Shown one piece after another: positions 8,794 through 19,787 of a DNA stretch of 64,000 bases. The notes beneath the pieces are model-generated. The model was not told the origin of the DNA, searched no databases, and saw only the letters and a program-made list of their open reading frames with translations. Position numbers and translations under genes: made by a program. The first letter of the stretch is position 1. Every line of letters begins with the position of its first letter. Origin of the DNA: Jeongeupia sp. USM3 (GTDB taxonomy: Bacteria > Pseudomonadota > Gammaproteobacteria > Burkholderiales > Chitinibacteraceae); contig NZ_CP017668.1 of assembly GCF_001808185.1 (NCBI RefSeq), positions 3,162,001-3,226,000 of the forward strand. Reading direction: 5' to 3'.

Positions 8794-9675
8794 ATGACCC
8801 CAGACCTTGAAGTCGTCGAACTGCAGGGCAATGAATCGTTCCGCGTCTGGTATCACGGCTATCCGTTCCGTACCGTGCGCTGGCACTACCACCCGGAATA
8901 CGAGATCCAGCTGATCGCCGAAACCAGCGGCAAATACTTCGTCGGCGACTTCATCGGCGATTTCGCGCCGGGCAATCTGGTGATGACCGGGCCGAACCTG
9001 CCGCACAACTGGGTCAGCGAGTTGCCCGAGGGCCAGACCGTCGAGCGCCGCGGGCTGATCGTGCAGTTTCCGGCCGAATACATCAGTAACGGCATCGCCG
9101 CGTTTCCGGAGCTGGCGCACACGCAGAAGCTGCTGGCCGAATCGCAACGCGGTCTGGTGTTCTGCGAACACACTGCCGCTGCCGCCCGGCCGATCTTCGA
9201 CGAACTGCTCGAAGCGCAGGGCTGCCGGCGCATCGTGCTGTTCCTGTCGCTGCTCGACCTGCTGGCGCGCTGCGAGCACCGCCAGCCGCTCGCCAGTGCC
9301 GAGTACCGCGCCGATCCGAAGCACTACATGTCGTCGACGATCAACCAGGTGCTGTCGTACATCGGCGAGAACCTCGCCAGCGATCTGCCCGAGGCCGATC
9401 TGGCCGAGCTGGCCGGGCAGAGCGTCAGCGCGTTCTCGCGCTACTTCCGCAAGCACACCGGGATGTCGGTCGTGCAGTGCATCAACCGGATGCGGATCAA
9501 CCGGGCGTGCGAGCTGCTGACGAGCAGCGAGTTCACCGTCACCGAGATCTGCTTCCTCGTCGGCTTCAACAACGTGTCCAACTTCAACCGGCACTTCCTG
9601 GCGCAGAAGAACATGCCGCCATCGAAGTTCCGAAGTTGCCAGCAGCTGAACGCCGCCTGCCTCAGCGCCGCCTGA
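8794..9675 (+). CDS. AraC-family regulator with N-terminal cupin, probable activator of the polyol locus
   Basis: The product is 293 residues. The start follows AAGGAG by about eight bases. Residues 1-150 are cupin-like with metal- or sugar-pocket features (RWHYHPEYEIQ, GPNLPHNW). The C-terminal 100 residues contain two helix-turn-helix motifs, ending with the AraC signature (EICFLVGFNNVSNFNRHF). It is the first gene of a co-directional locus of eight genes for polyol or sugar uptake and catabolism. It most likely senses the substrate and controls that locus; the inducer is unknown. Confidence 0.9.
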   Translation: MTPDLEVVELQGNESFRVWYHGYPFRTVRWHYHPEYEIQLIAETSGKYFVGDFIGDFAPGNLVMTGPNLPHNWVSELPEGQTVERRGLIVQFPAEYISNGIAAFPELAHTQKLLAESQRGLVFCEHTAAAARPIFDELLEAQGCRRIVLFLSLLDLLARCEHRQPLASAEYRADPKHYMSSTINQVLSYIGENLASDLPEADLAELAGQSVSAFSRYFRKHTGMSVVQCINRMRINRACELLTSSEFTVTEICFLVGFNNVSNFNRHFLAQKNMPPSKFRSCQQLNAACLSAA

Positions 9676-9745
9676 CCGGCCGCTGAACTCCGAACCGAAC
9701 AACCGATCCTGCGCGAAAAACGCGCCGGGAGGGGAGCGCTACATC

Positions 9746-11209
<1,464 letters not shown>

Positions 11210-11331
11210 GGCCCGCCGACCAACCGAGAGAAGGAGAGCGCCAGACACGGCCCTGTTGAACCGAACCGGCCGCGCCATGAGCGTCGGTGCATTCCCGTAG
11301 TCCCTTTGTGATGAGAGATCTGGAGATCGCC

Positions 11332-12261
11332 ATGTACCACTCGAACCGTTTTCTGAACCTGACCGTCAAGACCCTCGCCGCCGGCCTCTGTGCCGCTGCC
11401 ATCGCCGCACCAGTGCAGGCTGCGCCGCTGAAGATCGGCATGTCGTTCCAGGAGCTGAACAACCCGTACTTCGTGACCATGAAGGAAGCGCTGGAGCAGG
11501 CCGCCGGCTCGATGGGCGCGCAGGTCGTGATCACCGACGCCCGCCACGACGTCTCGAAGCAGATCAGCGACGTCGAAGACATGGTGCAGAAGAAGATCGA
11601 CATCCTGCTGCTGAACCCGACCGATTCGGTCGGCATCCAGAACGCGGTGAAGTCGGCCAAGAAGGCCGGTGTCGTCACCGTCGCCGTCGACGCGCAGGCA
11701 CAGGGACCGATCGACTCCTTCGTCGGCTCGAAGAACTACGACGCCGGCGTGATGGCCTGCGACTACCTTGCCAAGAACATCGGCAGCAGCGGCGACGTGG
11801 CGATCCTCGACGGCATCCCGGTCGTGCCGATCCTCGAACGCGTGCGCGGCTGCAAGGCGGCGCTGGCCAAGTACCCGGGCATCAAGATCGTCTCGGTGCA
11901 GAACGGCAAGCAGGAACGCGCCACCGCGCTGACGGTGACCGAGAACATCCTGCAGGCCAATCCGAAGCTCAAGGGCATCTTCAGCGTCAACGACACCGGT
12001 TCGCTCGGTGCGCTGTCGGCGATCGAAGCCTCGGGCAAGGACGTGAAGCTGACCAGCGTCGACGGTGCGCCGGACGCGATCAAGGCACTGCAGAAACCGA
12101 ACTCGAAGTTCATCGCCACCAGTGCGCAGTATCCGCGTGATCAGGTCCGCCTGGCGCTGGCGATCGCGATGGCGAAGAAGTGGGGCGCCAACGTCCCGGC
12201 CACGGTGCCGGTCGACGTGAAGCTGATCGACAAGGCCGGCGCCAAGACTTTTAGCTGGTAA
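11332..12261 (+). CDS. Periplasmic sugar/polyol-binding protein of a ribose-type ABC transporter
   Basis: The product is 309 residues with a signal peptide ending near PVQAAP. The mature protein is a type-I periplasmic binding fold of the RbsB class (IGMSFQELNNPYFVTMKEAL; IDILLLNPTDSVGIQNAV; IFSVNDTGSLGALSAI). It delivers the substrate to the ATPase and permease encoded next. The start has GGAG seven bases upstream; the frame is open 15 codons further. A strong hairpin after the stop (12268-12304) probably stabilises its mRNA, which would give more binding protein than membrane subunits, as is common for such operons. Confidence 0.92.
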   Translation: MYHSNRFLNLTVKTLAAGLCAAAIAAPVQAAPLKIGMSFQELNNPYFVTMKEALEQAAGSMGAQVVITDARHDVSKQISDVEDMVQKKIDILLLNPTDSVGIQNAVKSAKKAGVVTVAVDAQAQGPIDSFVGSKNYDAGVMACDYLAKNIGSSGDVAILDGIPVVPILERVRGCKAALAKYPGIKIVSVQNGKQERATALTVTENILQANPKLKGIFSVNDTGSLGALSAIEASGKDVKLTSVDGAPDAIKALQKPNSKFIATSAQYPRDQVRLALAIAMAKKWGANVPATVPVDVKLIDKAGAKTFSW

Positions 12262-12267
12262 GACGCT

Positions 12268-12304
12268 GTCCGTGATCCGGTTTGCTGTGTGGCGGATCAC
12301 GGAC
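12268..12304 (+). promoter_or_regulatory. Intercistronic stem-loop after the binding-protein gene
   Basis: A perfect 12-bp inverted repeat (GTCCGTGATCCG at 12268-12279 and its complement at 12293-12304) with a 13-base loop. No T-run follows, so it is probably an mRNA-stabilising or attenuating hairpin rather than a full terminator. It sits seven bases after the binding-protein stop, inside the operon. Confidence 0.75.
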
Positions 12305-12371
12305 CGGTTTGCAGATGTAGCTGCGTCCGGGGACTGATGCCCGGGCGCGCCAACCCTCCCAAGGGGGGACG

Positions 12372-13898
<1,527 letters not shown>

Positions 13899-14872
13899 CA
13901 CCGCCAAGGCGGCGCCGGGCTTCGCCACCCGCTACAAGCGCTTCAGCCAGTCGCCGGTGTTCTTTCCGCTGATCGGCCTCGTGCTCGTCTGCATCGCCAT
14001 GACGCTGACGACCGAGCATTTCTTCGACCCGGACAACCTCGTCAACATCGCCCGCCAGGTGTCGGTGAACGCGATCATCGCCGTTGGCATGACCTGCGCC
14101 ATCCTCTCCGGCGGCATCGACTTGTCGGTCGGCGCGGTGATGGCGCTGGCCGGTACGCTGATGGCCGGGCTGATGGTCGGCGGCATGCCGCCCGAAGCGG
14201 CGATCGCCATCGGCCTCGGCGTCGGCCTGCTGTTCGGCGTCGCCAACGGCTTCTTCGTCGCCTACGCCGGCATGCCGCCGATCATCGTCACGCTGGCGAC
14301 GATGGGTATCGCCCGCGGCATCGCGCTGATCTATACCGGCGGCTACCCGATCGACGGGCTGCCGGACTGGTTCGCCTTCTTCGGCAGCGGCAAGGTGCTG
14401 GGGCTGCAGGCGCCGGTGCTGATCATGCTACTGGTGTTCGTTGCCGCCTACGTGCTGCTCGACCACACCCCGGTCGGCCGCTACATCTACGCGATCGGCG
14501 GCAACGAGGAGGCGACCCGGCTCTCCGGCGTGCGCGTGCCGCGCTACAAGCTGCTGGTCTACGGCTTGTCGGGCCTGACCGCGTCGATTGCCGGTCTGGT
14601 GCTGACCTCGAGGCTGATGTCCGGCCAGCCCAACGCCGGCGTGTCGTTCGAGCTCGACGCGATCGCCGCGGTGGTGATGGGCGGCACGGCGATCTCGGGC
14701 GGCCGTGGTTCCATCGTCGGCACGCTGATCGGCGCGGTGATGCTGGGCGTGCTCAACAACGGGCTGAACATGATGGGCGTGTCGCCCTACGTCCAGAACA
14801 TCATCAAGGGCGTGATCATCCTGCTGGCGATCTATATCAGCCGCGAGCGAACCAAACGCCGCTAGCGACCGC

Positions 14873-14959
14873 CAGCACGCCGCGAATCCTGCGTTGCACG
14901 CGCTTGCCGTACCCGAATGTACTGTCAGCGCGCGTACGCCTTGCCTTCGCAGCGTGCTG
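14873..14959. repeat. Palindromic intergenic repeat, copy A
   Basis: Ends form a 14-bp inverted repeat with one mismatch (CAGCACGCCGCGAA at 14873-14886; TTCGCAGCGTGCTG at 14946-14959). The interior holds GCGTTGC, two GTAC words about six bases apart and CGCCTTGCC. The same order of blocks occurs at 16195-16262 and inside 24338-24603. It lies between the permease and dehydrogenase genes. Confidence 0.7.
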
Positions 14960-15083
14960 ACGGCCGCTGAGTCCCCGGCCCTTTAACCCAGTCGTGCACA
15001 CCGATGCCGGCGGCAAAACCGCCCGGCAGGGGGCGCTGCACGCCGCGAATTCCACCTGCTTCACCTTTCTTTTGGAGCGCACC

Positions 15084-16184
15084 ATGAGCAAGTACCAGTA
15101 TCACGAAGTCGACATGAACGCCGTCGTCTGCCACGGCCCGAAGGACTACCGCTACCAGAAGGTCCGCCGCCCCAAGGCCGGTGCGCGCGAGCTGGTCATC
15201 AAGATCGACGCCTGCGGCATCTGCGCCAGCGACTGCAAGTGCCATTCGGGCGCGGCGATGTTCTGGGGCAGCAACAGCACCGAGAGCTGGGTCAAGCCGC
15301 CGGTGGTGCCGGGGCACGAGTTCTTCGGCACCGTGGTCGAGGTTGGCGACGGCGCCGACGAACACTTCGGCTGCAAGGCCGGCGAGCGCGTGATCGCCGA
15401 GCAGATCGTCCCGTGCGAGAAGTGCCGCTTCTGCAAGAGCGGCAAGTACTGGATGTGCGAGGTTCACAACATCTTCGGCTTCCAGCGCGAAGTCGCCGAA
15501 GGCGGCATGTCCGACTACATGCGCCTGCCATCGAACGCCGTCGTCCACAAAATTCCGGATTCGGTATCGCTCGAGGACGCAGCGATCATCGAGCCGCTGG
15601 CGTGCGCGGTGCACACAGTCAACCGCGGCGACATCCAGCTCGACGACGTGGTGGTGATCGCCGGCGCGGGCCCGATCGGGCTGATGATGGTGCAGGTCGC
15701 CAGACTGAAAACGCCGAAGAAGCTGGTCGTCATCGATCTGGTGCGCGAGCGGCTCGATCTGGCGCTGCAGTTCGGTGCCGACGTGGTGATCGATCCGTCG
15801 AAGGAAGACGCCAAGGCCATCGTCGATGCGCTGACCAACGGCTACGGCTGCGATGTCTACATCGAGGCGACCGGCGCGCCGATCGGCGTCAACCAGGGCC
15901 TGAGCCTGATCCGCAAGCTCGGCCGTTTCGTCGAGTTCTCGGTGTTCGGCAAGGAAACCACTGCCGACTGGTCGATCATCGGCGACCGCAAGGAGCTGGA
16001 CATCCGCGGCGCCCACCTTGGCCCGTACTGCTACCCGATCGCGATCGACCTGCTCGACCGCGGCCTCGTGACGTCGAAGGGCATCGTTACCCACAAGTAC
16101 ACGCTGGAAGAGTGGGACACCGCGATCAAGGTGGCCGATTCGCTTGACTCGATCAAGGTGCTGCTGACCCCCAATGCGGGCTGA
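15084..16184 (+). CDS. Zinc-dependent medium-chain polyol dehydrogenase
   Basis: The product is 366 residues. Catalytic-zinc motifs are CGICASDC and the GHE in VPGHEFFG; the structural zinc site has four cysteines (CEKCRFCKSGKYWMC). The nucleotide-binding turn is GAGPIGLMMV. The start follows TTGGAG. The family includes sorbitol, xylitol, threonine and erythritol/threitol dehydrogenases, which oxidise a secondary alcohol with NAD. The overall text reminds me most of erythritol/L-threitol dehydrogenases, but this is recall rather than alignment. In this locus it should convert an imported polyol to a ketose for one of the two kinases. Confidence 0.88.
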   Translation: MSKYQYHEVDMNAVVCHGPKDYRYQKVRRPKAGARELVIKIDACGICASDCKCHSGAAMFWGSNSTESWVKPPVVPGHEFFGTVVEVGDGADEHFGCKAGERVIAEQIVPCEKCRFCKSGKYWMCEVHNIFGFQREVAEGGMSDYMRLPSNAVVHKIPDSVSLEDAAIIEPLACAVHTVNRGDIQLDDVVVIAGAGPIGLMMVQVARLKTPKKLVVIDLVRERLDLALQFGADVVIDPSKEDAKAIVDALTNGYGCDVYIEATGAPIGVNQGLSLIRKLGRFVEFSVFGKETTADWSIIGDRKELDIRGAHLGPYCYPIAIDLLDRGLVTSKGIVTHKYTLEEWDTAIKVADSLDSIKVLLTPNAG

Positions 16185-16194
16185 CGCCGCAAGC

Positions 16195-16262
16195 CTGCTG
16201 GCGGCGTTGCGCTCGCTGGTCGTACTGCTTGTACTGCCTACATTTCGCGCGCCTTGCCAGCA
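16195..16262. repeat. Palindromic intergenic repeat, copy B
   Basis: TGCTGGC (16196-16202) and GCCAGCA (16256-16262) bound a 53-bp interior holding GCGTTGCGC, CGTAC-TGCTT-GTAC and CGCGCCTTGCC. The blocks follow the same order as in copy A. It lies between the dehydrogenase and the second kinase. Confidence 0.65.
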
Positions 16263-16333
16263 CAGTTGCTCTGGATTTTGCTTCCGGCTTATCTAACGTT
16301 CAGCCCGCCCTCGGACGGGCATGAAGGACTCCC

Positions 16334-17866
16334 ATGGCTTATGTGATCGGTGTCGACATCGGCACCCAGAGTACCAAGGCGCTGCTGGTCGATGCCGGCG
16401 GTGCCATCATTGCCCAGCACGCGCAGGGCTATCAGGTCGACACGCCCCGGCCACTGTGGGCCGAGCAGTGGCCGCAGGTCTGGTTCGATGCGGTGTGCGA
16501 ATGCGTACGGCAGGTGATGGCCAAGAGCGCAGTGCCGCCGGCGAGCGTGCGCGCAATCTGCGTCAGCAGCCTGTACGGCGGCTCGGGCATTCCGGTCGAC
16601 GCGGACATGAACCCGCTGCACCCGTGCCTGATCTGGATGGACCGGCGCGCCGGCGACGAGGTCGAGCGGGTGAAGACCGGGGTCGACCTAGAGCGGCTGT
16701 ACGACCTCACCGGCAACGGCGTCGACAGCTATTACGGCTACACCAAGATGCTGTGGCTCAAGCATCAGCGGCCCGAAGTCTGGGCGAAAACGCGCTACCT
16801 GCTGCCGCCGAACAGCTACGTGAACTACCTGCTGACCGGCGAGGTCGCCGTCGACCACAGCTCGGCTGGCAACATCGGCGGCGTCTACGACATCCGGGCG
16901 CGGACGTGGTCGGCCGAGGCGATGGCGATGCTCGGCATTCCGGCGGCCATGATGCCGGAGCGGCTGGTGCACAGCAGCGACGTGGTCGGCGGGTTGCTGC
17001 CGCAATGGGCCGATGCGCTCGGGCTGGCGGCCGGTACGCCGGTGATCGCCGGTGGCGTCGACGCGGCGGTGGCGACGTTCGCCGCCGGCGTCGTCAAGGC
17101 CGGCGACCATGTGGCGATGATCGGCACCAGCATGTGCTGGGGCTATCTGAACAAGGACGTCGACGCCCGTCACGGCCTGATCAGCATGCCGCACGTCTAC
17201 AACGGCGAGCGCGACAACTACATCTTCGGCGGCGCGATCACCGCCGGTGCATCGGTCAGCTGGTTCCGCGACGCGTTCTGCCAGACCGAGATCGCCGAGG
17301 GCAGGGCGCAGGGCGTCGATCCGCACGTGCTGCTCGAGCAGCGTGCGCAGGCGGTGCCGGCCGGGGCAGACGGCGTGCTGTTCCTGCCCTATCTGATGGG
17401 CGAGCGCAGCCCGGTCTGGGATGCCAAGGCCAGCGGGGCCTTCGTCGGGCTGTCGCTGTTCCACAGTCGCGCCCATCTGTATCGCGCAGTGCTCGAAGGC
17501 GTGACCTTCGCGCTCAAACACAATATGGAGGCCGGCGCCCGCGGCGCCGAACGGCTGGACGAGCGCCTGATCGTCGTCGGCGGCGCCGCACATTCGGATC
17601 TGTGGATGCAGATCATTGCCGACATCACCGGCTACCCGGTTTACACCATCGTCGAGGAAGTCGAGGCGGCGCTCGGTGCGGCACTGCTCGCGGCAGTCGG
17701 CACCGGCATGGTTGGCGCGGCGGATGCCGAGCGCGGCTGGGTGACGCTGGCCGAACGCGCCCGGCCAGAGCCGCAGGCGTGGGCGCGTTACCAGAAGCTG
17801 TACGACCTGTACTGCGATCTCTATCCCAGCCTGAAGCCGGTGATGCACGGGCTGGCTTCGATCTGA
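16334..17866 (+). CDS. Second FGGY-family carbohydrate kinase
   Basis: The product is 510 residues. It has the N-terminal ATPase motif VIGVDIGTQSTKALLVD, a substrate-region CVSSLYGGSGIPVD, WMDRRAG, and the C-terminal GGAAHSDLWMQIIADITG with ALGAALLAA. It is clearly distinct from the xylulokinase-like gene at 9746, so the locus probably phosphorylates two different ketoses, or one kinase acts on a tetrulose. The substrate cannot be assigned from motifs; relatives include xylulose, ribulose and erythrulose kinases. It follows the dehydrogenase and precedes the SDR by 49 bases. Confidence 0.88.
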   Translation: MAYVIGVDIGTQSTKALLVDAGGAIIAQHAQGYQVDTPRPLWAEQWPQVWFDAVCECVRQVMAKSAVPPASVRAICVSSLYGGSGIPVDADMNPLHPCLIWMDRRAGDEVERVKTGVDLERLYDLTGNGVDSYYGYTKMLWLKHQRPEVWAKTRYLLPPNSYVNYLLTGEVAVDHSSAGNIGGVYDIRARTWSAEAMAMLGIPAAMMPERLVHSSDVVGGLLPQWADALGLAAGTPVIAGGVDAAVATFAAGVVKAGDHVAMIGTSMCWGYLNKDVDARHGLISMPHVYNGERDNYIFGGAITAGASVSWFRDAFCQTEIAEGRAQGVDPHVLLEQRAQAVPAGADGVLFLPYLMGERSPVWDAKASGAFVGLSLFHSRAHLYRAVLEGVTFALKHNMEAGARGAERLDERLIVVGGAAHSDLWMQIIADITGYPVYTIVEEVEAALGAALLAAVGTGMVGAADAERGWVTLAERARPEPQAWARYQKLYDLYCDLYPSLKPVMHGLASI

Positions 17867-17915
17867 CCCTTTCTTTTGTGTGCCGGCTCGGTCCGGCCTT
17901 TCTTGGAATTTTGCA

Positions 17916-18653
17916 ATGAACCTGTTTCCCGACCTGAACGGCAAACACATCCTTGTCACCGGCGCTGCCAGCGGCATCGGTCTGGCCATTGCACAGCGGC
18001 TGGTGCAGGCCGGTGCCCACGTGATCGCCGGTGTGCGCAAGCCGCAGGATGCCGAGCGGCTGCGCCGCGACGAAGGCTTCGAGCCGCTGCTGCTCGATGT
18101 CGGCGATCTGGCGTCGGTCGGCAGTGCGCTGAACGATCTGCGGCCGCTCGACGGCCTCGTCAACTGCGCCGGCATCGCCTCGCTCGAAGGCTGCCTAGAG
18201 CTTGACCCGGCCGAGTTCGACCGGGTGATGGCGGTCAACGCACGTGGTGCGGCGCTGGTGGCCAAGCACGTGGCCAAGGCCATGGTCGCCGCCAGCAGGC
18301 GCGGTGCCATCGTCAACGTCTCGAGCCAGGCCGCGCTGATCGCGCTGGATTCGCACCTGAGCTACTGCGCATCGAAGGCGGCGCTCGACGCGATCACGCG
18401 GGTGATGGCGCTCGAACTCGGCCCGCTCGGCATCCGTGTCAACAGCGTCAACCCGACGGTGACGCTGACGCCGATGGCGGTGGCAGCATGGAGCGATCCG
18501 GCCAAGCGCGATCCGGCGCTGGCGGCGATCCCGCTCGGCCGCTTCGCCGAACCGGTCGAGGTTGCCGACCCGGTGCTGTTCCTGCTCAGCGACGCGGCGG
18601 CGATGATCACCGGCGTCAGCCTGGCCGTCGATGGCGGTTATACCTGCCGCTGA
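17916..18653 (+). CDS. SDR oxidoreductase, L-xylulose reductase / D-threitol dehydrogenase-like
   Basis: The product is 245 residues of classical short-chain dehydrogenase type. The cofactor motif is TGAASGIG (15-22), NCAG follows at 83-86, and the catalytic residues are Ser136/137, Tyr150 and Lys154 (YCASK). The segment NSVNPTVTLTPM resembles the one in dicarbonyl/L-xylulose reductases. Such enzymes interconvert a ketose and a polyol with NAD(P). It closes the polyol locus and gives it two dehydrogenases of different families, one for each route or stereoisomer (inference). Confidence 0.88.
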   Translation: MNLFPDLNGKHILVTGAASGIGLAIAQRLVQAGAHVIAGVRKPQDAERLRRDEGFEPLLLDVGDLASVGSALNDLRPLDGLVNCAGIASLEGCLELDPAEFDRVMAVNARGAALVAKHVAKAMVAASRRGAIVNVSSQAALIALDSHLSYCASKAALDAITRVMALELGPLGIRVNSVNPTVTLTPMAVAAWSDPAKRDPALAAIPLGRFAEPVEVADPVLFLLSDAAAMITGVSLAVDGGYTCR

Positions 18654-18657
18654 TGGC

Positions 18658-18688
18658 AAAAAAAGAGGGGCAGGCCGTGGCCTGCCCC
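18658..18688 (-). terminator. Rho-independent terminator of mutY
   Basis: Stem GGGGCAGGCC (18667-18676) with its complement at 18679-18688. On the minus strand it runs into a T-tract (complement of the seven A at 18658-18664). It lies between the convergent SDR and mutY genes and has no T-run for the plus strand. Confidence 0.85.
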
Positions 18689-18752
18689 TGTGAGCGTACT
18701 GCGTCTAAGAGATCCTGGCCGCAATATGCCCGTTCTGAATGACCGCCGTGTG

Positions 18753-19787
18753 TCAGCCCGGTGCGAGCAGCCGTCGCAGCGGCGTCGGAATGCCGGCGGC
18801 CAGCGCTTCGTCGCGGCCGAACCAGCGCAGCGTGTCGTTGTCGGCCAGCGCGGTCGCGCCAAGCAGTGCCGCCGGTTGCGGCGTGATCGTCAGTTTGAAG
18901 TGGGTGAACACGTGGACGAAGTCGGGCTGCGCCGGTTCGAGTGCAACCGCGAGCCCCAGCGCGTCGGCGCAATGGCGTTCGGCACCGAGCGTGTCGGCCG
19001 TTTCGGGCAGGCTCCACAGCCCGCCCCAGATGCCGGTCGGCGGGCGCTTCTGCAGCAGCAGCCGGCCCTTGTCGTCGCGGATCAGCAGCATCACCGTGCG
19101 GCGCTCGGGCACCGCCTTCTTCGGTTTCGGTGTCGGCAGCTCGGCCTGGCGGCCGGTGATCCGCGCGATGCAGTCGCTCGCGACCGGACAGGCGAGGCAT
19201 GCAGGCTTCTTCGGCGTGCACACGGTTGCGCCGAGGTCCATCTGTGCCTGCGTGTACGCGGGCATGTCGGCGGCAACCGGCAGCAGGCTGTCGGCCAGCG
19301 CCCACAGCCGGTTCTCGATCGCCTTCTGGCCGGGAAAACCGTCGATGCCGGCCCAGCGCGCCAGTACGCGCTTGACGTTGCCGTCGAGGATCGCCGCGCG
19401 GGTGCTGAACGAGAACGCGGCGATCGCCGCGGCGGTCGAGCGGCCGATGCCGGGCAGCGTTTCGATCTCGGCCGGCGCGTGCGGAAACACGCCACCGAAA
19501 TCGGCCATCACCGCCTGCGCCGCCTTGTGCAGATTGCGCGCGCGGCTGTAGTAGCCGAGGCCGCTCCACAGCGCGAGCACGTCGTCGAGCGGCGCGGCGG
19601 CCAGACTGGCAATGTCCGGGAAGCGGGCGAGAAAGCGCTGGTAGTAGTCGATGACCGTGGTCACCTGCGTCTGCTGCAGCATGATTTCCGACAGCCAGAC
19701 GCGGTATGGGTCGGCAACCTGCCACGGCAGGTCGTGCCGGCCGTGGTCGCGCTGCCAGCCGACCAGCCGGGTGGCGAACGCACTCAT
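18753..19787 (-). CDS. mutY: A/G-specific adenine glycosylase MutY
   Basis: MutY removes adenine mispaired with 8-oxoguanine in base-excision repair. The 344-residue product has the expected layout: catalytic Glu region WLSEIMLQQTQVTTV, helix-hairpin-helix LPGIGRSTAAAIAAFSF with the Asp-containing ILDGNVKRV, an iron-sulfur cluster motif (CTPKKPACLACPVASDC), and a C-terminal NUDIX-like 8-oxoG recognition domain ending RRLLAPG. Its ATG overlaps the stop of the asmA-like gene by four bases, so the two are coupled. Confidence 0.97.
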   Translation of the reverse strand: MSAFATRLVGWQRDHGRHDLPWQVADPYRVWLSEIMLQQTQVTTVIDYYQRFLARFPDIASLAAAPLDDVLALWSGLGYYSRARNLHKAAQAVMADFGGVFPHAPAEIETLPGIGRSTAAAIAAFSFSTRAAILDGNVKRVLARWAGIDGFPGQKAIENRLWALADSLLPVAADMPAYTQAQMDLGATVCTPKKPACLACPVASDCIARITGRQAELPTPKPKKAVPERRTVMLLIRDDKGRLLLQKRPPTGIWGGLWSLPETADTLGAERHCADALGLAVALEPAQPDFVHVFTHFKLTITPQPAALLGATALADNDTLRWFGRDEALAAGIPTPLRRLLAPG

